A stretch of 64,000 bases of DNA from Chrysomallon squamiferum (GCA_012295275.1 CM022678.1:1096191-1160190), one strand, 5' to 3'. Positions 37,040-49,444 are shown, numbered from the stretch's first letter. The notes: generated by a model not told the origin, from the letters alone. Translations and numbers: made by a program.

Positions 37040-37980
37040 GCGTATCTTCATTTTCTTTCAAGAGACTCTTTATATTATTTACTTTGTCTTCATATAATTT
37101 GATTTCACTCAGTATTTTTTTCATTACCTTACTTTTTCATTTTATTATTATTGTTGTTGTTGCTATTGTGATTATGATTATGAATATTGTTGTTGTTGTT
37201 ATTATTATTATTATATTGTTGTTGTTGTTGTTGTTGATGTTGTTGCTGCTGTTTTTGTGGGTATTTTATGTTTTTTTACTGTGTTTATTAGCTCTACAGG
37301 TACTTAGATCGCATGTTAATTGTGTTCACTATTATTATTATTATTATTATTATCATCATCATCATCATATTTTGTACTGTTTATTGATTAATTTTAAGTG
37401 TGTTATTTATTTTCTTTCTTGCTTTAGTAGCCTGTTTCATTTTCCAAAATAGAGCGCTCGCAAACATGTATGTACAAACACACAGACATACATATACATT
37501 CGCAAATACAAGTATACACACTGCAGAAAACACATCTATAAAACAGACGTGTAGGTCGACTTCCAATAACAGCCACTTACGCATAGACAGACGGATAATA
37601 TATATATTAAATTATACAAACTCGTTATTTTATTTATTTATTTTTATTTTTATTTTGTTTCTTATAGTTATTATTTTTATTATTATTGTTATATATATAT
37701 ATAAATCAAGTTTTTCATTTAATATGTAGAATGGTGTACATTTCCTTAAAACTCGTAACAGTTTTGTCAATTGGTTACGTAAATTTTCCATTCATGACCG
37801 AATTTTCAAATCCCCTCTAATGTCGCTACTGTATAATCGAAATGGTAAAACCATGTAGTGAAATATTCTTAGTTGACACTGGATGAAAATAATATTTACC
37901 ATTTATACCATTGCTAATAAATGTCCCCCACACTGAATGAAAAGATTGCTGAAATCCATAAACGGACCAAAACAGTTTTT
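35700..37980. other. Microsatellite-rich spacer
   Basis: Contains TAC/TTA/ATC runs, (CA)n 36556-36578, (CT)n 36973-37036 and GTT/TTA runs to 37360. The 184-residue open frame at 36898 is built from these runs. No gene seen. Confidence 0.7.
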
Positions 37981-37989
37981 TCTTCCGTG

Positions 37990-38870
37990 ATTTCATCAGT
38001 TCGATTATACCGTATAGTGTAAAAATTGGGTCATTTGAGCAATAATCCTTCCTAATCCTGGTAGAACGTCAGTCAGTATATCAGTTTTTTCAAGAAACAA
38101 CTTTAGTCTATTATTTAACCCAGTGTTAAAGCGTTGCCGAAGACAGTTAAGTAATGTAATAAATCTATACTTTTCTGGATTATTTTTATCACCAATTTTA
38201 TAAATTGAGTAAGTGGAGATATCAATTTGAAACACAAAATATAACTGTTTCACACAATTTTGCATCATACAATCAAGAGTTTACTTAATATATTCATTAA
38301 TTATATTGTCTAGACCCAAAGTTTTGATGTTCTTTATAAATTTAACAACTGTAAGTATTTTACATTCTAAAATAGGGCTTTTTTGTGAACTATTACTTTC
38401 TGAATCTGTGGTAAATTTTTGTTGTGGAGGCTGTCATCACTGATGTTTACGTTAGTAAACCAATGCTACAGTCTTTCTAAAGGAGGTAGATTACATTCCT
38501 GAAATATTCGCGTGGTGTATTTGTAAGATCTGTAAATTTCTGTTCTATTTTCCAGTTATGTCTTCTTAAATGTTTTATTATTACATTCTTGTACTGTTTA
38601 CTGGCGTTTAGAAGTCGTTGGTTGTTTTCCATTGTTTTCTTGTGTTTTCCTATTGTTAAATGTTCTGGCTTCTGTGTATTTTCTTTTGTGTTTTTTCAAG
38701 TACATCCAAATGTGCTTGCTGCGGTTTCAAGAATAAATTACTGATATTGTTCACCATTGTATTAAATTGTTCATGTTAGAACAATCTCTTAAAGTAGTTT
38801 TACAATTATTTTTATCATTACCAACTCTTCCATTTAGAATATACATATTGCTAGTTTGAAAAATACAATC
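37990..38870 (-). mobile_element. LINE (non-LTR retrotransposon) reverse transcriptase fragment
   Basis: The minus strand reads KIGDKNNPEKYRFITLLNCL, then LNNRLKLFLEKTDILT: the RT motif with PIYKKGDKNNPxNYRPITLL-type sequence followed by NNRL..FLE...L. Upstream code (38280-38800) continues in broken frames. The fragment is 5' and 3' truncated, with several lesions. Confidence 0.8.
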
Positions 38871-38927
38871 TTTTTATCTATCTATCTATAAATAGATAGA
38901 CCAAATAGTCATGAATAGATCTATCTA

Positions 38928-39740
38928 CGGAGATAAAGTACTGTTAGCAGCAGCAATATGGGGTTCTGCTGACACATAGATTTTTCTCATTGACCAGAGA
39001 CATAATGATACAGATGAAAACAACTGGAAGAAAAGTGAAGTACTGAAAGTAGCAGTGATGTTTAACAGTGTAGATGTTGTTCAGAGTCTTCTTGATAAAG
39101 GAGCTGATCCTAATGTGAATGTAGATGTTAACCAGAAATTGATTCAAGTGTTTGAAGAGGAAATTAGATTAAAACTGATCCGATGAACACACTAGATTGA
39201 AACTGTTTCTTCTATGTAAACCTAGTTTGAAATTGTTGCCTTCAGACTCACTACTCTACATTGCAGTTCTGCGTGGTGACTTAGATATGATAAAATCACT
39301 GATAGAGAGAAATGCTGATGTCAATGCAGTAAACATTGAGAGAAAAACTCCACTTCAGGAAGCTTTAAAAGCAGTGACACACAGAAAGGAAGTAGCTTTG
39401 TTGTTACTAGAAAATGTAGCTGATACTGATATAACTCTTAAACAAAACAATTCAACATTGCACATGACATCACAAATTAACATAAATATGATGAAAAAAG
39501 TAACAAAAAGCGGGGTGGTTGAAATAAACGTAATTAACAGTGAATGTAAAACTATTTTTGTATCCTTACTCTATATTATACCAGAAATACCATTATATTT
39601 ACTAAAACAAGGAGCTGATCCTGATTTAACAGATAATGACAACAGTTCTGTTACACATGTAGCAGCCAGAAATTGTGACTGCACTGATTAAAAAAGATGT
39701 TGATGTAAATATTAAAAACAGTCGAGGTGAAACTCCTAAT
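38928..39740 (+). pseudogene. nSTAND-ankyrin pseudogene fragment (second copy)
   Basis: Matches about 19200-20300 of the main gene: KVLLAAAIWGSAD, VLKVAVMFNSVDVVQSLLDK, then LLPSDSLLYIAVLRGDLDM and ankyrin repeats up to RGETP. It has stops at TAG 38977 and TGA 39183, frameshifts near 39185 and 39670, and an internal deletion at the end. It begins abruptly beside the LINE fragment at a TATC-rich inverted repeat (38870-38925). Confidence 0.9.
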
Positions 39741-40400
39741 TTTTTTTTTATTAAAATTATTTTGTGGAATGTATTGGTCTTTAAATTACACTGAATGATT
39801 ATTTTGTATAAATATATTGTTTCTTTTGGTTTTCGTGATGTTTCTTTGCTTGCAAGAGCAATTTTGTTATTGAATGTTGTTGTTGTTGTTCTTTCTTTCC
39901 TTCTTTCTTTATTTATGTATTTTTATTATCATCAAATAATAATAGAATGTGAATTTTGTAGATGCGAGGTAGTTTGTTTAATTACTTTCAAAAGATTCTT
40001 ATGAATGAGAAAAAGAAGCAAATTTAAAATGTTTATTTTATTTTTGTTTTCGATATATATTTATATATAGAGAGAGGGGTTAGCTTTGGTTTACATTTGT
40101 TTTGACTGACGTTTAATTATGAACATCTCACATTAAATAATTTTCTCAAATATTATTCATGCACTATAAAGATGACTTTAACTACTACCAATAACTAAAC
40201 GCCAATAAGCAATAAAAAGTATTTTTCAGGTGCCATTTTTTCCAAATCTGCACAGTCCATTTCTTCCAAGTGCCATTATTTCCGTACCCCACGATGACAG
40301 TAACGTTGTCTCCTCCCACTTTCCATCAAGTTAAAACTGTACCCATCACTATCCTTACCTTGCAAACTTCACCCAACCTATTCTACAATTTTCTTTTCAT
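39741..40400 (+). repeat. 3' flank shared with the third copy
   Basis: GGAATGTATTGG..TTTAAATTACA and CTCCTCCCACTTTCCATCAA also occur at 56350-57105, so the two pseudogenes share one downstream flank. Confidence 0.8.
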
Positions 40401-40665
40401 GTAGTGTATGACATTTGTTTACATTGTTATTATGTCTGTACATTGCTACTACATTACTTTGTTACTGTATTATGTAGCTGCTATCTGTAATGAAATTTTG
40501 TATTTCCGTTAATTTTAGGTTTCATGTTTTCAGGATATTTGCATTTTCCGGACAGGCGCTTCTCCGAAAGTGTCAATATAATCTTAAATTACGTGCCACC
40601 ATTTTGTTTAAAATTTAATTTAATTTTTTATTTTATTTTTTTATTTCTTTTCCTTTTTTCTTCAT

Positions 40666-40728
<63 letters not shown>

Positions 40729-40779
40729 GACGAAAGAAAAAATCCTCCAATAATGGAAGCGGTGTTTAAGTAAAACCGC

Positions 40780-41600
40780 TGTTGACGAAGTACACTTTGT
40801 TCAGTTGTCTTATGAAATAGGCGATGGAGGAATAACATGTCTACGGAATAACTCTTTCTTTATTAAGAGAAAATTGAAATAAATCAGTTTCCTCAAATAC
40901 TGATACAGATTTATTTCACTAAATTCGGGAATTGCAAAAAAGGTAGAATAATTATGATAAACCATTGGTTAAAAATATTTTCAGCGTTAATAAAGTAACA
41001 GGTTAATTTCTGTATTCTGATTTGATTCAATTATAATCTAAAACTGAGCTCAAATTTAAAATGGCTATCGTGGATATTCCTTATTACAATTATATTCATT
41101 AGTTGATTTTGTTCATGATATTTATCATTTTGTTTTATCTGGGGGTTTTTTATAATTATAATTATTATTGTTATTATTATTATTTGTTTTAACTGTTTAA
41201 CATAGAGTATCTTTTTGTTAAAATAATTTTTTGACAAGTGGTAACGAAATATTCAAGTTAGCTTATTGTTAAATTTCTTGTTTTCATTAAATGAAATTAT
41301 TTATTAAATTACAATAATGCGATGAATTAAGAAATTAAATCAAAAATAAATAGTACAATATCTACTGACTTGGTAAGTGTTTAAGAATGAACAGTTTATT
41401 ATTAATACTCAGTTTTCTTTGTCGTTAGATTTTAAAATAAACAAGCTCACTAGTCAATGTCATGTTAGTTTAAGATCAAATCATTGTCACATGATCTAGA
41501 CATGTATTTGAAATATTTAACATGAGTTTTGTCATGTAGAAATGAATTAGCAAAGAACAGGCTATTGTTTTACAAGTCTTTATTATTTTTATTATAAATC
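40780..41600 (+). repeat. Duplicated block Y, copy 1 of 5
   Basis: Related blocks lie at 54450-55250, 58050-58540, 61330-61510 and 63070-63880. Shared strings include GATGGAGGAATAA, TGTCACATGATCTAGACATG and TTTAACATGAGTTTTGTCA. No coding frame is conserved. Confidence 0.85.
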
Positions 41601-41945
41601 GATTTAATGGAAAGTTTTAGTTTTGAACTCCGAATGTGATTCTTCTTTTCATTTTTTTGTGTAATATCATATTATGTGTGTCTATAATTATCATATACTG
41701 TAATGTAGATACGAATTAGGGAAAAACTAACTTTATTGTTTTGCAAATGTTCATTATTTTTATTATAGAAAATGAAATTTTGCCAGTTATAATAATAAAT
41801 GGTTTAATGGATTTTTTTTTTTGTTGATCTACAAGTGTGATTATTTATTTGTTTACTGATTTTTCTTAAATAGTTTGTTATCTGTATATATCATTAACAT
41901 TGCTAAAAATTATATCGTAAAAGTCAGTCTTGTGTTCCGAAGAAG

Positions 41946-42020
<75 letters not shown>

Positions 42021-42049
42021 AATAATAAATTTGCTATTCTTGATGAGGA

Positions 42050-42557
42050 AATTAAGAAAGTTCCTGTTTATTAATTGAAATTATCGGTTGCAAAAGCAAA
42101 TACAAATGATGCCATTGTGGAAAGATTTCTGTTATGTCCCTTCTAATTATCATTTTTCAGTTGTTTGAGTGGCTTGTGTGCTTTATAGTTTATTACAAAG
42201 AAAGCGTTTTTTCTTTTGTTTTCTTTTTGATTATGAATTTATGCCGCGACTTACACACCACATCTAGGATTTTTCTAATACTCGCTAACATTTACTCAAC
42301 AACATACATTAAAACTATCACAGATGTAGCCAAAGCACCATGGAGAAAATCATTAGCCCTGATTAGCAAATTAACACAATTTTTGTTTATTAACTGAAAT
42401 TGTCAATAGTAAAAGGAAATATAAACAATTCATGTCATCTCGCTTCTAATTACCATTCTTTTAGTGTTTGAGGGTGTGTATTGTTTTTTGTACACAGTGT
42501 ATAATTTTTTTATTTTAAATTATATAACAGGTTTGACTCTTATTATGGAAAGAAAAA

Positions 42558-42603
<46 letters not shown>

Positions 42604-42649
42604 TCGAGTTATTTTGTCTTATTTCTTCCTCTTTCCTCTTCCGAATTTG

Positions 42650-42690
<41 letters not shown>
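42050..42690 (+). repeat. Segment related to 30160-31150
   Basis: Shares AACAGGTTTGACTCTTATTA and CGAGTTATTTTGTCTTATTT, with (TTA)n and (GT)n runs in the same order. Confidence 0.8.
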
Positions 42691-42784
42691 AACTGTTATA
42701 TAGAAATAAACACGTGACCTAGAACGAACTGCACTTAGAAGTTCATAGGCTAGATTAAGCATGAAATATCTGCATGTCAATCAC

Positions 42785-42789
42785 GTAAC
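42785..42789. repeat. Target-site duplication, left
   Basis: GTAAC, repeated at 47467-47471 on the other side of the element. Confidence 0.9.
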
Positions 42790-42975
42790 TGTTACGTTTT
42801 ATCATTAAAACATAAAGTTCATTTCAGTTTCCAAACAATTTATTTGTTTCAAAAATGTCTACAAACAAAAACTAACGCACTCTCCCGGTGACTTCATATA
42901 ACACTCTCTTATTCCGGTTCCCCTAAACATTGTAAACTGTAACAATGTTAACCCTAACACCATTTAGATATAACA
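42790..42975 (-). repeat. 3' LTR of the retrotransposon
   Basis: Starts TGTTACG and ends ATAACA on the plus strand, giving TGTTA/TAACA inverted ends. 186 bp. Confidence 0.95.
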
Positions 42976-42990
42976 CTTCCTCCCCTCAAA
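42976..42990 (-). other. Polypurine tract
   Basis: On the minus strand TTTGAGGGGAGGAAG abuts the 3' LTR, the primer site for plus-strand DNA synthesis. Confidence 0.9.
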
Positions 42991-43304
42991 ATTTTCAATT
43001 TACCCACAAATTATCTTATATCTAAAATTCTAAAATACATTTGTGTGCTTTACTAATTAGTAATAATTAAACAACTGAACTTTGAACTTAAAACAAATAA
43101 ACTTTTTTTATTTTTTTCATTGGACACCATAATAGTTCAATTACAGTTTACCAGGTATGTCCATTGGTCACATATGGAACTTCAAATAACAATATTATTT
43201 TTTTTTTAAATATAATAAAAAAAAACACTAATAATTCTACAATCTTTCAATGAATTCTGTATTACACAGATTCAGATTAAATCACTTTAAATAGTTTCTA
43301 TCAG

Positions 43305-44561
43305 TCATTGAGTTGTTTTTCGAGCACGTCTAGGATATCTTGGGGTTGACGGTATTGGTAGTTGCGGTACATCGTCAACAGTATCGTCGATGGCATTAGA
43401 AGCATCCTCTACGGCATTAGAAGTAACTGTTCTGTTTTTCATCTCAGTCTCTTCCACCTGAACGGTTGGTTCAACAAATTCCATTTCAGACTCAGTACCA
43501 ACTGCAGACAGTTCTGGGGAAGGGTTCCTATTATCCTCAGAATACGCACATTTACAAAGTTGATCCACATGTCTTTTACACACAAAATCTCCGACTTTCA
43601 CTCTGTGGGTAACAGGCCCTAGCTGACACAGTACTTTTCCACTCAACCACTTGTCAGATCCTGTGTTGTTCTTCACTTGTACTGAATCTCCAACATTGAA
43701 CACCCGTGTTTTACTTGCTTTTGGAATAGTTCTCTTTTTAACAGAGTTCTCCAAACTTGGACGCAAAATATCCAATCTCGTTCAAACACGTCTGCCAAGA
43801 AACAATTCTGATGGGGTACATTTTGTAGTACAGTGCGGAGTGTTCTGATATGCAAACAAGAATGATGAAATCTTCTGGTTCATGGTTCGTGACTCAACTG
43901 TTTTCATTGCAGTTTTGAAAGTACAAACAGCTCTTTCTGCCTCACCATTTGAACTTGGATGGTATGGAGCTGATTTGATGTGTTTTACTTCATTTTTCTT
44001 AAGAAATGTTTCAAATTCCTCTGCAACAAACTGAGGTCCATTATCAGAAATCAACTGCTCTGGCATTCCATAACTTGCAAAGAGATTTCTCAATGTCTCT
44101 ACTGCATGCTTTGCTCTGGTACTGGAAAAACTTCCATCCATTTAGAATGTGCATCCACCACAATAATGAACATTTCTTTCATGAATGGTCCAGCAAAATC
44201 AACATGTATTCTTTGCCATGGTTTGTTGGGTCAAATCCAATCTAGCCAAAGATTTCATATGCACAATTCCTATTTGATTTTCATGAAGATAATACAGAAT
44301 ATCTGTTCAATATTTATCGGGAATAATCGCTCGCATTCCTCTGAGAAGACAGTGTTTCTCCACTGTTAATTTATCTTTCACTCTGAAATAAGGTAACAGC
44401 TCGGGTGAAATAGAAGATTCTTCTGGCCATCCAGACATGTTATAATGTACAACCCGAGATAATACTTTGTCAACTTCAGTTGCTTTCACAATGTTTCTTG
44501 CAGTGATAGGTAATCCATTGACTTGATTTCTCATTGCTTGCTTGACTTCATGCCAAAACAC
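43305..44561 (-). pseudogene. Retrotransposon integrase region
   Basis: Three open pieces (44561-44307, 44141-43782, 43775-43305) cover the N-terminal part, the catalytic core and the C-terminal SH3-like part. The DDE residues are visible: VDAHSKW near 44160, DNGPQF near 44040 and GEAERAV near 43945. They are in separate pieces, so the gene is non-functional. Confidence 0.9.
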
Positions 44562-46033
44562 ACTTTCAGATATTTCTTCAGTTTGCAGAAGTGGTAGTCA
44601 GGACAACGCATCAGCATTTCTATTTTTGTAGTTTTTCTGTATTTAATGTCAAACTGATATGCGGCTAACTGAATAGCCCAACGCTGTAGTCGAGAGGCTG
44701 TCAGAACAGGAATATTCTTTTTAGGTCCAAGAATCATTGTCAGTGGTTTATGATCTGTGAACAAAGTAAATCTTCTACCATACAGGTACTGATGGAACTT
44801 GTGTATTCCAAAAATTATTGCCAATGCTTCTTTCTCAATCTGGGAATACTTGCGTTCTGCTGATGTCAGAGTTCTAGAAGTGTATGCTTGCTATTGGCCT
44901 ATCTGATCCTTCATTTCCATGTGATATTACCACTCCAAGACCATGCGCAGATGCATCTACTGCCAACATTACTGGTTTCATCGAGACATAGTGGACAAGA
45001 ATTTTAGATGATGCTAACAGTTTTCCCACTTTGGAAAATGCTTGGTGACAATCATCACTCCATTTCCACTCTGAGTCTTTGGTTAACAACGCTGTTAGCA
45101 GTGCCACCACTGTTGACGTGTTGGGTACAAACTTGCGATAGTAATTCACAATACCTAACCAAGATTGCAACTCACTCTTGTTTTAGGTTCAGGCACTTTC
45201 AGAATAGCTTCAACTTTTCTTTCAGAGGTTGAATCCCATTTTTGTTCACAATAAATGCAAAGTACTCAACTTCATCTTTCATCAGTGCACATTTGGACCT
45301 TTTCGGTTGAATTCCATATTTTTCTAGGCGTTTCAAAGTGTTTTTCAATGTTTCAAGTGTTCGGTGTCATCCTTTCCAGTGACTATGATGTCATCCAAAA
45401 TGTAACCTACACCTTTTAGCCCTTGAAGCATTTTGTCCATAGTTTGTTGAAAAATAGCAGGCGCTGCAGCAACTCCAAATGGCAACCTTGTATAGCGATA
45501 AAGTCCAAGGTGAGTACTGATTGTGACATAGTTCCTCGACTCTTCATCAAGCAACACTTGCTGGTATCCATGTGACAAATCCAGTTTGGCACTTCCAACA
45601 CAGGATTTACGGTAACCTTGTAATCGCCACAAATGTGAATGGTATTGTCAGGTTTTAAAACAGGTACAATAGGAGAAGCCCACTCTGAAAAATCCACCTT
45701 TTCTACAATTCCTTCTGCTTCAAGTCTGTGAAGTTCATCAGCAATCTTTTCCTTCAAAGCATAAGGTACTGGTCTAGCCTTGAAAAACTTTGGAGTAGCA
45801 TCCTCTTTCACTTTCAGATGAGCTCTTATGCCTTTTACTGTTCCCAACTCATTTGAGAAAACTGAATATCTACTGAACAAATCTTCAGAGTTTCCATAGG
45901 CTTTCATAATCTTAATACTGTTCCAATCCAACTGAATGTTTTGGAACCAATTCCGTCCAAACAAAGTTGGTCCATTTCCTTTCACCACAATTAAAGGTAA
46001 AAGTTTTTTCTGCTTTCCATATTTAACAGTCAC
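44531..46033 (-). pseudogene. Retrotransposon reverse transcriptase and RNase H
   Basis: RT pieces 46033-45416 and 45632-45345 carry ADELHRLEAEGIVEK, the LPFGVAAAPAIFQ segment and YILDD. RNase H follows in 45170-44874 (LAVDASAHGLGVV) and 44824-44531 (LFTDHKPLTMIL). Confidence 0.92.
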
Positions 46034-46482
46034 TCAATTTGCTCCAGGACTGGCACCACTTCATCTGTATAAGTTTTCAACACAATCGATGTTGATTTCA
46101 ATGGCACTGTTTTCTTCAATCTTTCCTGATAATTCTTATTAGAAATTATCGATACAGAAACACCTGTATCTACTTCCACTTTGAATGGCACACCATTGAG
46201 TTCCAATGAAATTTGAATTTCTTTCGCTTTCATAGATTTCACTGTGAAAATTGACTGTTCAAAATCACTGTCATTTCTTTCCATTGCAATCTCTTTATTT
46301 TCTAGAACAGCTTTTATAATTTCTGATTCAGTTGTGTTACTTCCAGATTCTTCATGAATTTTTAAACCTGTCTCAAATTCAGCATTTTCAATTTCCAAAT
46401 CACTGGTACCACTTTCTGATTCCGTAAGGTCCCTATCAGAATCTTGATTCACAACATTCAGTTTAGAATTTTTCTTTTTCAA
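46030..46482 (-). pseudogene. Retrotransposon protease region
   Basis: Contains the aspartic protease motif VEVDTGVSVSII with DTG. An acidic Glu/Ser-rich stretch precedes it. Ends at a TGA overlapping the RT frame by a 1-nt shift. Confidence 0.9.
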
Positions 46483-46499
46483 CTATTGAAATTTCTTTT

Positions 46500-47220
46500 T
46501 TCCTTTTTCCATCTGTTTGCTTTCCTGTCTTTCTATTTTTTTCTTTTGATTTCAACATTTTCTACTCAAATGTCCTGTTTCATTACACTTGTAACAGTTT
46601 GCCTTTTTGTAAAAACAAGCATCAGGATGATGATTAGTTTCACTGGAAGCATTCAATGACAGAAACTTTGTGGAACTTTTCTGTTTCTGACTTAATTCCT
46701 ATTTTCAGCTTGTCAGTTTTTCTAGCTGCCATTTCTATACTAACAGCTGTTTGCAAGGCTTTCCTCAGTGATAAGTCATGTTCAGAGAGAAGTTTTTTCT
46801 GTACTGACTTTTCAGACAGACCACAGACCAAAATGTCTCTTAATGCTTCAGTCAAAAATGCACCAAATTCACAATGTTCTGTCAATTTTCTTAATTCAGC
46901 CAAAAATTCACTTACAGTCTCTCTTGTTTCCATTGATAGAATTTGAACCGTTCCGCAATCATCAAAGGTTTTGGTTTAAGATGATTTCCTATCAAGGTTT
47001 TCAATTGTTCGTCAGTTTTACTTGCCGGTTTCTCAGGCGAAGTCAGATTTCAAATCAACCTGTAAGTCGTGGCACCACATACGGACAACAAAATGGAATG
47101 TTTCTTTTCAGCATCATCTACATCATTCGCCAGCAGATACTGTTCCCAACGTTCGATGTATTCATCCCAATCAGAATTTTCTAGATCAAACTCTTCAACT
47201 TTACTGTAGGTAGCCACATT
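46500..47220 (-). pseudogene. Retrotransposon gag region
   Basis: Open piece 46933-46640 reads RETVSEFLAELRKLTEHCEF and DILVCGLSEKSVQKKLL, the typical retrotransposon gag capsid pattern. A CCHC zinc knuckle lies at 46602-46555. Upstream gag code to about 47210 is in shifted frames. Confidence 0.88.
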
Positions 47221-47260
47221 TCATAAACAGTTAATTTCAGGAAACAGTTTAACAAGTGTT

Positions 47261-47278
47261 ATCCCATCCTCGTCGCCA
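47261..47278 (-). other. Primer-binding site, tRNA-Ser(GCT)
   Basis: The plus strand reads ATCCCATCCTCGTCGCCA, which is the 3' end of eukaryotic tRNA-Ser(GCT) including CCA, two bases from the 5' LTR. Eighteen consecutive matches to the tRNA end as I know it. Confidence 0.85.
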
Positions 47279-47280
47279 GG

Positions 47281-47466
47281 TGTTATGTTTTATCATTAAA
47301 ACATAAAGTTCATTTCAGTTTCCAAACAATTTATTTGTTTCAAAAATGTCTGCGAACAAAAACTAACGCATGCTCCCGGTGACTTCATATAACACTCTCT
47401 TATTCCGGTTCCCCTAAACATTGTAAACTGTAACAATGTTAACCCTAACAACATTTAGATACAACA
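47281..47466 (-). repeat. 5' LTR of the retrotransposon
   Basis: 186 bp, TGTTATG...ACAACA on the plus strand. Differs from the other LTR at about seven positions. Confidence 0.95.
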
Positions 47467-47471
47467 GTAAC
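47467..47471. repeat. Target-site duplication, right
   Basis: GTAAC, matching 42785-42789. Confidence 0.9.
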
Positions 47472-47800
47472 TGTTGCTGAGATTATAGAGGGGGGATTTA
47501 AACGGCATACAAAAAAGATTAAAAAATAAAACGTACAATAAAAATTTTAAAGTTTAAAGAAATGAAATTTTTTAAAATAAAGTTGTGGTTAGGATAATAA
47601 ACGTATTTATCCAGTAACACAGTTAAGAGTGGAAATGTATATTAAACGTAATGTGAGCTGTGACAGGAAATGAAACAAGTTAACAAAGAATGTCTGCCTT
47701 GGCTTGCTGAATGTAGAACATGCTGTATATATTTAAATTTACTATTGTTATATCATGGATAAAAAACATGACTTTACTAATATCTATATCTGTGTATAAC

Positions 47801-47851
<51 letters not shown>

Positions 47852-48640
47852 ACAGAGATATATATTAGTAAGGTCATGTTCTAAGCCATGACATAACATA
47901 GTAAATTCGGACTTCAGGCGGTGTTATCGCGATGTGAACTCGAATCCTCTAAAGAGTTAACTGAAAGTAATATAATGATGATGATGATGTATGCAAACAA
48001 AAGACCGAGTCGTTTAAAGATTTATGATATTTTATTCTATAAAGATAAAGTTGAAGAAAAACTAACTGAAAGAAATTCCATGTTGGTTTATCTGAAGTCA
48101 AAGTTCAGGAATCATTTTATGTCTTCAATATATTTCTGGAGTAAAGGTTCACAGATCCCAGAACATTTACCGTTGACTGATGAGCGAGCGAATGATGTTA
48201 GGTCAATCTTTGGCAAAATAATGAAAATACGATTTCTCGCTAGACTTCGACGGTGTCGGCCCGGGAAGTCGACAAATCTCTTTTGTTTAGGACCGGGACG
48301 TAGAATAATAAAAGTCCCAGGACGTAGACAATTCTAGTTGTTTGTAAGTTCTGAGCTGCAGTTACGAGGCGCCTCTTTTGTTAACAACGAGATGAGAACC
48401 CTGAAGTAGAATATTATGTGATTACTCTCCTGGATAGAATTTGTAAATAGGCTATCACTAACTGAGTATGTACCTGTGTGTTTTTGTTTATTGTTTATTT
48501 GCTCGTATTATGCTCTACCAATTTACTGTTTTGGGTTGTAAATTTATCTTTCTCTTATACTGAGCACGCACTTGTTCATTGGTTCTTTTAGGGTTTAATC
48601 TATATAAAGTTTTATATCAAAATGAAAAAACTATTTCACG
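47472..48640. other. Spacer with a (CA)n run and one unassigned open frame
   Basis: (CA)n lies at about 47804-47848. An open frame of 138 codons at 47921-48337 starts inside a (ATG)n run and has a basic end (LARLRRCRPGK). I recognise no domain and no splice context, so I leave it unassigned. Confidence 0.4.
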
Positions 48641-48649
48641 TTTAACAGT

Positions 48650-49206
48650 ATGCTAGCTGCACAAGTTAGAGTGACTTGTATCGACACATTAATAGGCGGA
48701 CAACATTTGTATTACAACCAACACAAATTTCGAGTGAATAGAAAGTGTGGAGAGGAAATGCAGAGACTACGTTGTGACTGGACAACGTACTCCAGATGGC
48801 AGACCAGATACAGCACAACCACACATCGCTGTAATTTGTTAAGCTGTTGATGCGTTTAAGGTGAAAGTCATGGACCGAGCTAAAATGGAAACAACGCCAG
48901 TTCCTAAGATTTACACCGATGAGATTTCCAATCTAAGGAAAAACCATGATTTCTTTCCTAACGGTTTGTCAGCCGAGATTCCACATTTTAGTGCCATTAA
49001 GACGATACTATACCGACAGTGACACAAAACTCTACCCGACTACCCCAGACAAGACAGGATATCAATTTAGAAGGAGAGAGGACCCGCACCAAGGGAGGAG
49101 ATCCTTTTCTACACAGAGTTGAAGGAGTAGACAATACTGATCTTCACAACTGACAAGAACTTGGAGTTGTTGTGTGATACTGATGTTGTATTATCAGATG
49201 GAACAT
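48650..49206 (+). pseudogene. FLYWCH zinc-finger / MULE transposase-like remnant
   Basis: 48675-48840 reads IGGQHLYYNQHKFRVNRK, then RLRCDWTTYSRWQTRYSTTT, a FLYWCH-like pattern in which the expected CxAR is degraded. After a stop the code continues: VDAFKVKVMDRAKMETTPVP, SAEIPHFSAIKTILYRQ, LIFTTDKNLELLCDTD and LSDGTF, the linker and start of a MULE transposase as in FLYWCH-MULE elements. Stops at 48848, about 49020 and 49069 disable it. It is cut off at a (TTTA)n run at 49207. Confidence 0.7.
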
Positions 49207-49245
<39 letters not shown>

Positions 49246-49401
49246 CTAGTACTGTAATACCCATAACGTAACCAGCGACATGAATCGGTAGAGCCTTTAT
49301 GGTGGGTAACTTGACACATAGGATCGAACCTTCTTAGTGGACCCATTGTTGTGTGTGTGGGGTTTGTTGTTGGTTTGAGAGTGAGTGTGTGTGTGCGTGT
49401 G

Positions 49402-49444
<43 letters not shown>

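Larger units (their letters stand above)
42790..47466 (-). mobile_element. Ty3/gypsy-type LTR retrotransposon, structurally complete, coding regions broken
   Basis: 4.7 kb in antisense, flanked by 186-bp LTRs and a 5-bp duplication. From 5' to 3' on the minus strand: gag with CCHC knuckle CYKCNETGHLSRKC (46602-46555), protease with DTG in VEVDTGVSVSII, RT with YILDD (45440-45370), RNase H, integrase with DNGPQF and SNGEAERAV, and a C-terminal SH3-like tail (VFNVGDSVQVKN). The order PR-RT-RH-IN places it in Ty3/gypsy. Frames are interrupted at several places (for example near 46032, 45610, 45345, 45170, 44825, 44560, 44310, 44142 and 43780), so it cannot code for its own proteins. The two LTRs differ at about 7 of 186 sites by eye. 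Confidence 0.95.

Noticed and set aside
36898-37452. 184-residue open frame
   Set aside because: Made of (CT)n, GTT and TTA repeats; composition is pure low complexity.
43362-47213. Plus-strand frames across the retrotransposon
   Set aside because: Antisense shadows of the minus-strand gag-pol code.
47921-48337. 138-codon open frame as a gene
   Set aside because: Starts in an ATG repeat, no domain recognised, no donor or acceptor consistent with it; kept only as an unassigned note.
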